Under the pieces are notes generated by a model that saw only the letters and a list, made by a program, of their open reading frames with translations, made no database searches and was not told the origin of the DNA. A program made the position numbers and the translations under genes. A stretch of 64,000 nucleotides of DNA, taken from NCBI GenBank assembly GCA_039566865.1, contig CM076944.1, positions 14,716,501 through 14,780,500 on the forward strand, given 5' to 3'. This DNA is from Aurelia coerulea (taxonomy: Eukaryota; Cnidaria; Scyphozoa; Semaeostomeae; Ulmaridae). This document shows, piece by piece, positions 9,663 to 21,359 of this stretch; position 1 is the stretch's first letter, and the number at the start of each line of letters is the position of its first letter.

Positions 9663-10772
9663 CTAAAATAATAGGCATACAAATTACTAATGAACAAAAA
9701 TATTTACTGAAAGGAGCTTGTCCAATAATAAGTCATTGCATCAATTAGTCGTAAATCGTGCTTGCCCTTGTGTCCGAGCTGACAGCTCAGTCAATATAAA
9801 ACTTATGTCTACCTGGCATCCGCTATCCACTACAAAATAAGGTCATATTCTGTAAGCACACAAGATTTAGAATTTAACCAATGTGAACAGTGTAAATATG
9901 TTGACATTTGAGAGCCTGATTACAAGCAAGGAATGGTCCGAAAAGAGAATTCACATGGATAACTTCTTCACCGTGTGTCTCCAAATATAGTTAGACATAT
10001 AAATTTGATACGAAACACTACTGCAATGTGCTCTTCACAATTAACTTAGCTACTGACAAGGATCTCAGAACAGTCCAAACATCCTTTCTGGATAGATTAC
10101 AAGAAGGCGTATGCTATGGTTCTTTTGTACGCCTGTTGCACATTTGATGTTGGCCTTAACCCTATTTGGACAGGGGGCGACCCCCTACCAAACTTTCTCA
10201 AATATCTCCACCGCTACTGTAGATATGGAGCTGTAACGTCTTGAATTTTACTACAACTTAATTGACCGCCAAATTTTTAAAATTTCATAGTCCATAGCTG
10301 CACCACGTGACCTCCAAATGCCCTATTTGGAGACAGGTCACAAAAAGAAAATCTTAAAATCCTCGTTAAATTCTTGCAACTAGCGCATATCATAACGTTA
10401 TATACACCAATCGATTGGTCTTGAAGCGTACTTTCATGTGATATGTAGTTTGTTTATATTTGCTGACATCAACAGTTTTTAATATTCATGATGAGGTCAT
10501 TTATCTTTATGACGTCATAGCTTGAACGAATTAGTGCAATATATTTCAAAACTTGCAGGAAACAGTGTCAGATTGATTGTCACTAATTATTTTCACTAAT
10601 TAGAAGTCTAGAAATACAAAATTATTGACAAATAAAAATCTCAATTAGTCTATTCAATTGCTAATTGCTCTTAAATAGCAAGATTTGCAAGTCAACTCTA
10701 TTCCACCCGGTCTTTTTGGGTCTGAGCTATGTATGAACAGAGCTCCCCTAGTTATCTCCAAAACCAAAATAA
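9663..10772. other. Start of the 26.5-kb DUS3L intron, no gene seen
   Basis: AT-rich, no element recognised with confidence. Contains short ORFs only. Confidence 0.4.
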
Positions 10773-10946
10773 GTATGCCATTGTAACTTCGTACAAAAGT
10801 AATTACATCTGTTAGGAGTCTAATTATAGAATCTGGTGCTAATTGGTCAGGTGGTTTTAGTATGCCATTGTAACTTCGTACAATAGTAATTACATCTATT
10901 AGGAGTCTAATTATAGAATCTGGTGCTAATTGGTCACGTAGTTTGT
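10773..10946. repeat. 87-bp tandem duplication
   Basis: Two copies beginning GTATGCCATTGTAACTTCGT at 10773 and 10860, differing at a few positions. The minus-strand ORF at 10654-10980 reflects this duplication and not a gene. Confidence 0.85.
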
Positions 10947-11710
10947 TACCTAGCAACCAAACAATATGATCATGCCACATATAGGCTTCATAGACCAGGC
11001 TCTAACTGAGCAAGGTACCACCAGAAGAGGTAGAAATTCTCATATAGTTTTTCTAGATCAATTTTTGGTGAGGAATCCGAATTTCTTGGGTAAACGGTCG
11101 AATTCCTGAGAAATTCTGAGAACGGGGGTAATGTATGTCCAGGGTCGATACAAATCACCTTGGAGGCGATAGAACAGGCAGGAGGACTGTACTGCACGTC
11201 ATTTGAGCAAAACACCTCCCAATTCACACAAAAAGAGGTTCCATTTATCATTAAATTACAAACCAGCAATCCCCTTATCTTAATGGTATGCCATGATGTG
11301 ACAATCCAGGGGGAGACTTACAAAAAGATGTACATGTTTGAAGAAAAAGACGCAAAACTTGTATTCCTCTGGTTGTCTTAAAGGTATCGTGAATGGATCC
11401 CACTACAACCAATATTTGGCATTGTACAAAGTTTTCTTTCATTTGGAACCATTTTGGGAAATATTTTCGTCTGACACTGATCACAAAAAATCGTCAGCTA
11501 TGATCCGAAATGGAAGAATAAGACCACATTGTACAAAAATACCGTGCACTATTTGTAAATTAGCCGGTTAAAGAGTCTACTAAAGTTTTCTTTTGGCCAT
11601 TTGAAAATTTGCATTGAACGAACAAATTTATTTCATTGGGAAAGAATGAGGTCATAGCCTCGATGTGTAACGGCTCAAGGGTCCAAAGTGGAGCTGAGGA
11701 CGCATTATAC
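10947..11710. other. Intronic stretch, unrecognised ORFs only
   Basis: Overlapping short ORFs on both strands (for example 11160-11381 plus) without recognisable domains. I see no firm feature. Confidence 0.3.
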
Positions 11711-11742
11711 TACAGGGTGTCCAAAAAAACATGTGCGTCATT
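11711..11742 (+). mobile_element. Single mariner-type terminus
   Basis: TA followed by CAGGGTGTCCAAAAAAACAT and GTGCGTCATTTGG. This resembles the terminus of the complete MITE at 39010-39784 (CAGGGTGCCCCAAAAAACAT). The partner terminus was not found, so the element may be truncated, perhaps by the insertion that begins at 12019. Confidence 0.6.
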
Positions 11743-12794
11743 TGGATGGATTTTGCGAAAAAGTAGGAAAATGCATGCCATCGATTCTTTCATAGTTGAT
11801 TTGCTTAAATCCCAAATTAAATTTTAGTAAAATCCCCGTCAAAATAGGTTGGAAACTCGCCAAGTTACGAGCTCCGATGTGCCAAATTTTCGTGAAGGCT
11901 GAAACCAGAGAAAAGGCCATTTTTCTTGTCGTTTTGAGGTGAAATCCAGCTTCACGCCTGAGGTAAAGCGAATGCTCCAGTGTCATGCTTCTCAAAATCT
12001 CTTCAGTAATGTCGCAAATAGCTTAAAGTCACCCTGCACACAGAGCATGTACTTTTTATAAGCTTTCAATGAACAGTACGCAGGAGACAGATAGATGTAG
12101 CTTCTGACTATAGATGTTACCATAAGAATGAACTTGGTCTACTTGAGATATCCTGGAAAAATTCTCAAAGGATTGATTCATTTCGATCAATACAAAGCAT
12201 TTAAATGGAGAAACCAAAGAAGAAGGAGAAGAACAGGATCCTCCTGTCCTTCTGCCGATGATAAATTCCGTCATTAAACCCTTGCCAGGAGAGGTGAAGT
12301 CGCTCTAAGAGTAGAGAAAAAGCAAGAAAAAGCTGCAGTCATTTGTACAAAAGAGATGATTAACGGGCCCAGGAGCAAAGTTACTTTGATATCCGGAAAG
12401 TGGTCAGTCATGTTTCATGAGATCCTCATTTACGCTGTGGTGTTGTTGTGTGATACCTCGCAGCTATTGCGCTAAAAGAGGCTGTACGCCTCCCCCGTTA
12501 TGAATTTAGAAATTGTTTCCTGGACTTTCTAAGGAAGATTACAAGGTTCAAATGAGAAGGCATTGATCCCATAGACAAATAGTTATTTTGTGTCAATTCC
12601 TGCATGTTAAGACCGACAACCAATGCATCGATCGAGAACACATCCTCACTTGCTAGACAAATAACTCCTTAACTCCGAATGAGGCAAGACAGAGAAAGGT
12701 CTCATTGGCCACATTGCACTTTCACAAACATTTCTAACGATTTTGTAAAAATGAAAACTCTTCCTGCATCAAATATACCATAACACCAGGGAGG

Positions 12795-13125
12795 AGGGGG
12801 CCCGGGGGGGTACTTAGTATATTTTGCTGACACGATGTGCACTCCTTTCCGGGTATCGTTTTCGCCTCTTTTTTTGTAACGCCGGGTATCAAAAGAAGGC
12901 AATTTTTCTAGAGCCTGTTGTTGAAAGTATTATTTCATTGTTTTTCGACGAAATTTTACGTTAAGGGGCGTGCTTTTCGCCGATTTTTACGTTTTGAGGT
13001 ATGCTTTTCACCTATTTTTTCTAGAGCCGGCTATCATTTCGAGGGGAAGTTTCTAAAGCCGGGTGAAAATTTTTTTCTTGGAGTGCACACCCCCGTACAA
13101 TTGAAAGTCAAGTACCCCCCGGGGG
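12795..13125. repeat. Foldback with CCGGGGGGGTACTT ends
   Basis: CCCGGGGGGGTACTTAG near 12800 is mirrored by CAAGTACCCCCCGGGG near 13108-13125. Internal motifs (GGGTATC, CTTTTCGCC, TTTACG) repeat degenerately, and similar GGGTATCATTTT units occur at 20930-21180. Typical of a low-complexity, high-copy non-autonomous family. Confidence 0.55.
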
Positions 13126-13742
13126 GAGGGGTTCTTGACCAAAGTTCAGATAAGGGTGTGCCACCAGCATCTTTAAAATGATACCGTTGGCTGGACCAAT
13201 TTTTGTGAAAATGATACCCTTGCCAGACTAAATTCTCCATTATAAGCGCAACCAGCTGTCGTTTCCAAGACAAAAATTGCCAAATTATCGCCTCCTCTTG
13301 TCATCGGCAAAATGCCAGATTTCTAGACACGAATTGCAAAAATTTGATATTCCCTTTCTAAAATTGTCAAAGAATACCCTTGCTTAGACTAAAGCTCTAA
13401 AGTTACCGAAAAGTATACCCGTGGCCAGACTTGGAGTCCGAAAAAGTCTACGCTTGTGAGGCACATCCCTAAGTACTTTCACTATGGAAGAACCCTCTCC
13501 CCCGCCCTGTGAAAAACACGACAGGGAATAATCATACGGGCAAGTGAAGAAACAAAGCAGGCAGTGGTCAAAATACTATAAAAATATGTCAACTGGTCTG
13601 GATTGATTGTAAACTAAGTTAGATTAATAAAGAATAGTTCTGAAGATAGCGTCAAAAATTGAGTATTGGTATCTACTTGTTCGTGACGAAGCATGGTATA
13701 GCGGCCTTTATGACCTAGTAAGCATAGAAAAGTGATTTTATA

Positions 13743-14532
13743 CCGGGTGTCTCAGAAAAAAAGTACCCCCTTTTGACTGGAAATAGGAACCAAGCAATAA
13801 GATATCATTGCTCCCCGACTTCACAGCTAAATTTATCAATGTTCAACTTAGATGCACGTAACTTGCATTTAGAAATCGTCCACCAAACACCGGAGATACA
13901 GGCTCGCAAAGTCAAAATTTACAGTGCACCCAAAACCAGAGGTTTTGAGAAAGGGCTTAGTCATGATTTGTATCGTGGACATTTTCCAAAGTACCTGTAG
14001 GCTTTAAGTTTCCGTACGTGTTTTGCTTTGAAAAGAATAAAAGATGCATGGACATGGCGCTGACTAAACAAATATAGTAAAAATGTCGTAAGAGTGATAA
14101 AGTCGTGCCACATCTCCAAAATAAGCGTGCATGTGCTCCTTTCCTCTTCTTTGATACAAAACACTTGGGATCGAATGCAATGCAAGGACCGTTTCCTCAA
14201 AAGAAAGTTACTTCAAGAACAATTGAAGTAATTGAAGGTATAGATCTTTTCAAAAATAAAAAGTAGAGGTCAAAGTCGAAAATTCGTTTGCAAAATACCT
14301 GTTGTTGTCAAATTATGGCTAGGCCATTTCTCAAAACCTCTGGTTTCAGGTGCACTTCAAATTTTGACCTTGTGAAGTCATATCTCCGGTGTTTGGTGGT
14401 CGATTTCCAAATGCAAGGTATGCGCATTTAAGTTGAAGACCAACAAATGTAGCCATGAATTCAAAAAGTCCCGAAACATTATCATTTTGTAGCCTTGTTG
14501 AGTCAAAAGGGGGTACTTTTTTAGACACCCGG
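13743..14532. mobile_element. 790-bp MITE, CCGGGTGTCT termini, TA target duplication
   Basis: Begins CCGGGTGTCTCAGAAAAAAA after TA (13741-13742) and ends with TTTTTTAGACACCCGG before TA (14533-14534). Arms of more than 200 bp carry CCAAACACCGGAGATA and CCAGAGGTTTTGAGAAAG on both sides. A diverged, longer relative lies at 39875 to about 41640. Tc1/mariner-type by TA and terminus; no transposase. Confidence 0.85.
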
Positions 14533-15305
14533 TAGATATTCATGACAAAAATATCCCTTACCTAGAGACAAATTAGTACGGTGTTGCCCAAGATGTAAAC
14601 CTTAACTTGTGTGACAATTTTTTTGACGATTTTATGTCGATAAGACAAATGGCATTCATTTCTAATATATACTGGATTCCTTCACAGGTATAAGCCAATT
14701 GAAAGTACAAGATCTGCTATTTATTCAAATTTGCATGCTAGCAGAGAAAAGATAATCGGATACAAGAGATCACAAGACACTCACTGCGCAAAATGCCCTC
14801 AAGTTAGCTGGTTGCTGGTTGGCAAGTGCTTATGATGCTAAGATGAAGTTGCTGCAGTTTGACAACTTGTCCATGAACGGCAACACCACAGTGTAAATAA
14901 GGATCTCATGAAGCATAACTGACCACTTTCCGGATATCAAAGTAACATTGCTCCTGGACCCGTTAATCATCTCTGTTGTACAAATGACTGCATCTTTTTC
15001 TTGCTTTTTTTCTACTCTTAGAGCGACTTCACCTCTCCTAGCAAGGGTTTAATGACGGAATTTATCAGTCAACAGAAGAACAGGAGGATCCTATTTTTTC
15101 TCCTTCTTTTTTGGTTTCTCCATTTAAATGCCTTGCATTGATCAAAATGAATCAATCCTCTGAGCATTTCTGCAGGATTTCTCAAGTAAACCAAATTCTT
15201 ATGGTAACATCTATAGTCAGAAGCTACATCTATCTGTCTCCTGCGTACTGTTCATTGAAAGCGTATCAAAAGTACATGCTCTGTGTGCAGGGTGACTTTA
15301 AGCTA

Positions 15306-16517
15306 AGAGCACTGCTTCGTTGGAAGAAAATGTTTTAAGCCTTCGTTGTGCACCACTTTTTGGAAAGTTCCACGTTTCTGCGCATGCACAGTAGCAATTT
15401 ATCGCTAAGCAAGGTCTATTTTGGTCTCGAATGATTTTTTCCTTGAAATGACTGCATTCTGACGCTCCATTGCGTTGAAAATGGTGAGATTTGCTCACAA
15501 AAAGCCCGTTTATTGGATGTTTTACCAGTGAATTAACGCCAAAAAGGGGTCCATCTTTCGACACAATTTCCAGAAAATCTACAACGCAAGCAGACGTCCA
15601 CCCTCGTTTTTCCGACTTGCCTAATGATGTATTTAACGATTATGAAGAGTGAATTCGGGCACAAAAAATGTCTACGGGATCGACCCCAGCGTATGGACTT
15701 CTTTGAAATCAGCTGATGCAGAAAGGTTTCCAAACCTCTGGTGGCGCTTTGCGGATTGACTACAATTTACAATTTCCCGAAAAACTTTTCATCCACGGAC
15801 TTCTTAAAATTGGCTGCAGGAGCGCGTCCAACCTGAATTCGAGGGTGGAAAACCCGGCAAAGAAGGTGCCGTCGCCTTTTCTACTCAATAACGCCACAAT
15901 TTATAGGCTCTCCCAACATTCAGATCGAACCAGTTAAAAGGAGTGCGTTATGGTCATGGTGAGGGGTGCTCTTCTCGTCAAAAGGGGACACCAAGCTGAA
16001 TTTTCATTTTGAAGGGGGGACATTTTCCGACTTGCCCCCTAAATTTGCCAATAATTGGCCGTGAAATGTTTAGAAGGCACCAAAGATCCTGTGCAATAAA
16101 AGTGACGAGAATTTGAGGAATCTTCTGAGAAACTGTTAAGAAACTTTTAATGCTCAAAATCTGATAATTTTAAGAAACATTCAGTACTGGGTCAACTTTT
16201 TAGTTTTCTTACAAAAAATTACATGCAGGAGCATTTCCATTGAAATGCATGGATGCCTTGCTCTCGTTTGCATGATTCAAATGATTTAAGAATAAAACAA
16301 ATATGCAAGCAAAAAGAGCAATGTGTCCTGTCAGAAGCTTGAATTCAATATACCAATACACACATTTCTAAAACTATCAGCTTCAGCTTTTAATCAATCG
16401 TACAACACGATGTTTTGTTGATCAACGTCCTTTGAAATGAATTCTGGTCAAATATTGTCCGGAATACCATATTTGTTCGGTGCTATGGCTAATAACGAAA
16501 CAGTTCGTTAAAATAAC
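15306..16517. other. Intronic stretch between the inverted-repeat element and the transposase remnant
   Basis: No recognised coding region or terminus. Might contain the 3' flank of the mariner-type element, whose end I could not place. Confidence 0.3.
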
Positions 16518-16904
16518 TCATGTTTCAAAGTGGCATCCATTGGCGTTGATGCATCTTCTTGCCCTGCTAACCATTGCCTCAAAAGAGCGCACAATTATTT
16601 CTCTTGCAAGTGCTCTGCATTGCCTTGTTATTGCTGCTTTAAGCTGATCGATATCTCGTGGCTGCTGGTTTCTTGGAAGATCCCATATTTTTTGCTTCAG
16701 GTAGCCCCAAGCAAAGAAATCAAGAATTGCAAGATCAGGTGACCTAGGGGGCCATGATATGTCCCCACGCTTGCTGACAACCTTTCCTGGGAATTGGCCT
16801 TGTAGATGATTCATTGCTGCAATGCTGGTGTGGGCGGGAGCACCATCCTGTTGCCACCAGAGGAGACCTCTATCACCTTGCTGGTCCCGTAGATCCCGCT
16901 CCAC
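16518..16904 (-). pseudogene. Mariner-type transposase, C-terminal half (downstream of inserted LINE)
   Basis: 128 codons ending in a stop. Contains WWQQDGAPAHTS (second catalytic Asp), WPPRSPDLAILDFFAWGYLK (third acidic position: Asp in SPDL, 37 residues on, or the later Asp) and a C-terminal helix region. These are the IS630/Tc1/mariner DDE-domain signatures. The N-terminal half is at 19547-20222. A LINE separates them, so this gene can no longer be expressed as one protein. The precise family is left open. Confidence 0.9.
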
Positions 16905-16907
16905 TAC

Positions 16908-16908
<1 letters not shown>

Positions 16909-16986
<78 letters not shown>

Positions 16987-17038
16987 TAATAATAATAATA
17001 ATAATAATAATAAGAATAATAATAATAATAATAATAAT
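16909..17038. repeat. (AAT)n microsatellite, tail of LINE C
   Basis: About 130 bp of AAT repeats with a short A-run interruption near 16977-16985. It lies exactly at the LINE 3' end and probably grew from the element's tail. The asparagine-rich ORF across it is not a gene. Confidence 0.9.
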
Positions 17039-17159
17039 GGTATTATCGAGCATATCCACTACAAGTGAGGCTCTTCAAATCTAAAATTAAAAGCAAATTA
17101 AAAATTACAAGTTCAAAAGGTAAGAAATTTCACATAAGAATTAGAAATATGGTACTTTA

Positions 17160-19497
17160 GTCCAGTTTGTTGTTTGCTCTTTCAAATAAATGTTTCTTTA
17201 GATTGCAAGAGAACGTTGTAAAGTTAGACTGGCATTTTATATGTACAGGTAAGGCATTGAAGCATTTTGCAGCGCCATCTTCAAAAGTATCTGGTATCAG
17301 TGATGGCTTTATACGAGTTTCATTACTACTTCGCAAGACTCTGTTACAAGTTTGCAACTCCAGTTTATTAATTACAGGCCAATTAGTGTTGTGAATTGCC
17401 TTGAAGGTTAATTTTAATAGGTTGAAGTCCCGTCTTTCGGCAATTGGTAGCCATCCAAGTTTTAAAATATCTTTTTTATGGGCGTAACGTTTAAGTACGA
17501 AGCTTGCTACTGGCTCAAAGGGGAATAGACATAATCGTTGAAATCAATTTTGGAGAGAATCAATGATTCTGCTAATGTTTTACGCGATCTAAATGGTGTG
17601 AAATTCTTTAATTTTCGTAGAACAGATAGTTTGCTATAACAACTGGAGAGGACATGCTTTAAGTGGTTTTCCCAGGTCAAGTGTTGGTCCAGGCACATTC
17701 CCAGATAACGAGGTTCCTTGTCTGGCTTCAGCTTCGTCGAACCTAAAGTTATATCGATTTCCTGGTCCTTTAGTTGGTGGTAGTCATATAATCGTTTGGA
17801 GGCACATAAGATGAATTTTGTTTTGACTGCATTGGCTGCCAGGGAATTGTTATCAGTCCAACCAGCTACTTTCGCTAACGATTCGTTCAATAGATATTGT
17901 GCATTCTGTATTTCCTTTGGCTTGCAGGTTTTGTAGACTGTAGTATCATCAGCATACTGTACCGAGCTGGATTGAAAGTGGTTTTGCAGGTCACTTACGT
18001 ACAGGTTGAATATCATTGGGCCAAGAATAGAGCCTTGGGGTACGCCAAATGTTGTAGGTAGACTGTCTGATAAGATTGCATTAATCTGAACGAACTGTTT
18101 ACGGGGTGTTAGGTAGCTTGTTATCCATGCAAGGAATTCTTTGGAAAAACCTTGCTGGTGCATTTTCATGATGAGTGTGTCATGAGCAATCGTATCAAAT
18201 GCTTTAGAAAAATCCACGAATACAAGGAGTGACAGTTCTCCGCATTTCATTGCCTTTTTTATGTCATCTCTTATTTTTAGAAGTGCATTTCCCGTACTGT
18301 GACCTTTACGAAAACCGGTTATCGTGTCCCTGAATAGCTTTGTTTCTTCGATAAAATCTACTAATTGGTTTGCTACTAGTCTTTCAAAGATTTTAGACAG
18401 TACTGGTAGGATAGAGATAGGACGAAAGTCGCCTTTTTCGATGGGGCTGGCGATCTTGCCAATGGGTACAATTCGGGCATTTTTCCATAATATTGTGCTT
18501 TCATTTATGAACGAGTTGATAATATGGGTTAAAGGAGAGCATATGATATCCACTGCCAATTTGATATAGCGTGCAGGAATATTATCAGGTCCTGTTGATG
18601 TATCTCTCCGTAATGACTTGAGTTGTTTTAGGACTTCTTGATTTGATACTTGTCTAAGATTAAAGTAGTTTTCTTTGTCTGGAGGTAGATTAGATATAGT
18701 TGTAAAAATATCTTCAATAAGAGTTGCAGACCTATTCAATGTTCTCTCTGCTCTGGTTGCAAAATGGCTGTTCAATTCATCTGGATTTTGCATTATTCGC
18801 TTGCTTGGAGGGTGAAGAACAGAGTTGATTATTTTCCATAATTCCTTGGGTTTTTTTTGGGGACAGAGCAGTTCGATAAAACGCTGTTTTTGCAGCACGA
18901 ATCTTCTTTTTTAGTAAACTTTTATTTTCTCTGAGATTTTTTAGGACAAGATCGTCTCGAGAGTTTCGATATTTAACTCGGTCCTGAAAGCAGGCCTGCT
19001 GGAGATTGCGAATTTCAATATCATGCATCCATGGCGCCGGTGGCCTCGTTACTTTGATTTTCCTTATTGGAGCATGTTCATCAATTATCTCTAGCATCAG
19101 GGAATTAAGTATACCCAACTTTTCATTTGGATCATCTACTCCATAGACAAGACACTAAATGGGACTTTCTTTAATCCTTTATGAACATCCCTTCGTTGAA
19201 TTTGCGTTCATCTCTGATGTATTTGAAACGAGGCTCGTATTTTTCTAATCGAACATTAAGGAAGGCATACGGTCCATCATGGTCACTTATCATGGGACAA
19301 GGCAACACGTCAGTATGCTTGACCAGATCTTTGTGGCTTACTATTATGTGGTCGATAAGAGTGCTTGATGTTGATGTTATTCTTGTTGGTTTGGAAAAAA
19401 TCTGATGCAGATTATATTGTTCAAGTAGGCTTAGATACTTTTTGCTATTTGCTTTTTCTGGTGATACAAGATCGATATTAGTATCTCCAGTTATCAA
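17160..19497 (-). pseudogene. LINE C endonuclease (partial) and reverse transcriptase, several frameshifts
   Basis: 5' to 3' on the minus strand: endonuclease C-terminal half with GDTNIDL (19497 side), STLIDHIIVS and SDHDGPYAFL (catalytic SDH motif); a linker with HAPIRKIKVTRPPAPWM; RT fingers KELWKIINSVL; DNIPARYIKL and GDFRPISILPVLSKIFERLV; SKAFDTIAHDTL (motif A); GVPQGSILGPMIF (motif B); YADDTTVYK (motif C, YADD intact); RYLGMCLDQHLTW; and a C-terminal region ending ERANNKLD. Frame breaks are seen between the endonuclease and linker, in the T/G run near 18855, and near 17510. Catalytic motifs are intact, so decay is recent. Confidence 0.9.
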
Positions 19498-19546
19498 TAT
19501 ATCATTATATCAGTTATCGTTATCACTACATGATATCTGATAATTC

Positions 19547-20222
19547 TTAGGTACTCTCTCTGGTTGAGCTTGCCTTGACGAAATATGGACCAACTACAGG
19601 TCCATTCCCCAACAGACCCAACCAAACCATCACGTGACCTGCATCCTGCGTATGTTCAACCACATGTCCCTCAGGATAACCATTGCCGTATCTAGCATAA
19701 TTTATGACATTTTTCTTATTTGCCTCAGAATTCAGGGAAAAAATGGCTTCATCGGATGTCACCAAGTTTTGCAAAAATTCAGCGTCATCGTTTGCCTTAT
19801 TTACAAACCATCGACAAAATTCAAGCCTTTGCGCTGGGTCATGTGGGCGAAGGGCTTGTCTCTTTGTGAGGACGTAAGGATGAAAACGCAATTCACGTAC
19901 AATCCTATTAAAAGTGCTTCTGGAAACTGCCAAACCATTTCTGCGGGAAGAAGCATTTCCGTTTCTTTCCAGTGACCTTCGGACCCTTTCGATGTTTTCA
20001 GCTGATCGAACAGTTCTATTTCTCCCACTATTGTCCCTTTGCCTATTTCAACTTGTGCCATATTCCTGATACTTTCTGTAGTTGTAGAGTATTGCCCGTG
20101 CAGTAGGAGTAGGTGCCCCAGGCCATTGATTTGCCCAAGCTCGTCTCACTTGTGCTGCATTTTGTAGCCTAGACATCTCTAAACATATCCATGTTCTCTG
20201 ATCCCTAGCTATTTGAGGCATT
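19547..20222 (-). pseudogene. Mariner-type transposase, N-terminal half, one in-frame stop
   Basis: Begins at ATG (MPQIARDQ) near 20222. Residues about 15-60 form a helix-turn-helix region (QVRRAWANQWPGAPTPTARAI); a TGA follows the GTS at about 20048, then in frame RSAENIERVRRSL and SRSTFNRIVREL (second DNA-binding helix region), RPHDPAQRLEFCRWF, and TSDEAIFSLN with the first catalytic Asp. HVMVWLGLLGNGPVVGPYFV precedes the LINE junction. With the C-terminal piece it totals about 355 codons, normal for this superfamily. Two independent lesions (stop, LINE) make it dead. Confidence 0.9.
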
Positions 20223-20305
20223 TTTTTCACTTTCAGAGGGAAAGAGAGAGGGAAGAGAAGTACTCGGGTCTCCTATTTATAGGTCGAGAAATAAATATAG
20301 GAAGT

Positions 20306-20436
20306 ATTCTCATTGGCAGGGTCCATTGAAATTACAGATGAACTTAAGTCCCTAAGGAATAAAACAATAGAAGCATGCCATGGTTTTCCCCAGGGACTTG
20401 TCTAGCATATATAAGACAAAGGTCAGTCTCGTGTCA
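20306..20436 (+). repeat. Dispersed repeat, copy 1 (about 130 bp)
   Basis: Almost identical to 28446-28577: both contain CTCATTGGCAGGGTCCATTG, AGAAGCATGCCATGG and GTCAGTCTCGTGTCACCTC in the same order and orientation. Function unknown; it may be the end of a transposable element. Confidence 0.85.
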
Positions 20437-21359
20437 CCTCTTTTCAAGTAAACAGTCCAGAACTTGCATATCGCGAACCGAACGCCCAGCTCGCTGCCAC
20501 TGACAAGGGTGGTGCGCCGAAGTTTAAGACAACGTGGCATTGAAACCAGATGCAATGAAGCTGTTCTGAAAGATTTTGCTTGTCAGTTTGTCTGCAGATG
20601 ACCATGAAACCGTGAGATTTATTTCAGTTTGCTTTATCTTTCCCATATCGTATTCTCTTGGCTCAAGAATTTAGGCCTATTTGCGTTGCTTGCTGCTTTA
20701 TAAACTTTTACTTGCTTGCTCTTCACTGTAATTTAACTGTTCTCGCTTTTTAGTGTGTACATATTCTCAAATTTTGGCACAGACCTAGGCCTAAACTCTC
20801 AAAGCCGTTCGTATTATTTGCCCGCATGCTGTGTAAGGAGGTATTAAGCACGGGGAGGGGGGGGGGGGGTGGTTCTTTCAAGGTAAAGGTACCTGGGTTG
20901 TGCCACGACGAAGGGTATATTTTTCTTTTCGGAATTTTAGTCCAGGCGAGGGTATACTTTTTTGCAATTTTGGCCTAGTAGCGGTCTAGCCAAGGGTATC
21001 ATTTCTGACAATTTTGGTCTCAGCGAACAGTCATGATATCATACTTGGTACAAATTTGACGATATTGGTCCAGAGAATGCTCAAGGTTGCTCCAGCGAGG
21101 GGTGCAGTTTTCGTAAATTTGGTCCTGGGAGTGGTAGGATTCGTCTGGCCGAGGGTACCGTTTTCGTAAATTAATCTAGCGAACTGTGCCGTTTTGGGTG
21201 TGCTTGCGGCGGGCCCTTGCCCGGGGTTTGGCCGGGGGTCCCCTCATGGTATTTTAGTTTGAAAGTTTGATCTGTTCAAGTTAGTTTGCTGCAGGCCAAT
21301 ATTTTGCTGCAGGCCTTAGTATTTTGCAGGCTAGGTATTTTACATTGAATTTTTGACAT
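20437..21359. repeat. Degenerate GGGTATC-type repeat tract preceding the satellite
   Basis: G-run at about 20854-20872, then irregular units containing AAGGGTAT, CAATTTTGG and CCAGCGAGGG to about 21240, similar to 13150-13480. Toward 21300 motifs such as TTTGCTGCAGGCC lead into the satellite. Confidence 0.6.

Larger units (their letters stand above)
12019..15305. mobile_element. 3.3-kb element bounded by about 425-bp terminal inverted repeats
   Basis: The left arm (12019-12446) is the reverse complement of the right arm (14881-15305) with modest divergence. Both ends read TAGCTTAAAGTCACCCTGCA and sequence similarity stops abruptly outside the TA. TA or TTAA could be the target site, so superfamily is open. 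The 2.4-kb interior has no transposase; it holds a G/C-run foldback (12795-13125), degenerate GGGTATC-type repeats (about 13150-13480) and a nested MITE (13743-14532). It is therefore a non-autonomous composite. Confidence 0.8.
16905..19546 (-). mobile_element. LINE C inserted into the transposase gene
   Basis: Minus-strand LINE of about 2.6 kb whose 3' end is an (ATT)n tail (16909-17038) abutting transposase codons at 16904, and whose 5' end (about 19546) abuts transposase codons after KASSTRE. It is 5'-truncated within the endonuclease. The transposase reading resumes with little loss on the other side, which shows simple insertion. A target duplication of a few bases cannot be fixed by eye. 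Confidence 0.85.

Noticed and set aside
11160..11381. 73-codon plus-strand ORF
   Set aside because: No recognisable motif, splice context or neighbour; overlapped by ORFs on the other strand.
16814..17068. Asparagine-rich ORF
   Set aside because: It is the (AAT)n tail of LINE C read in one frame.
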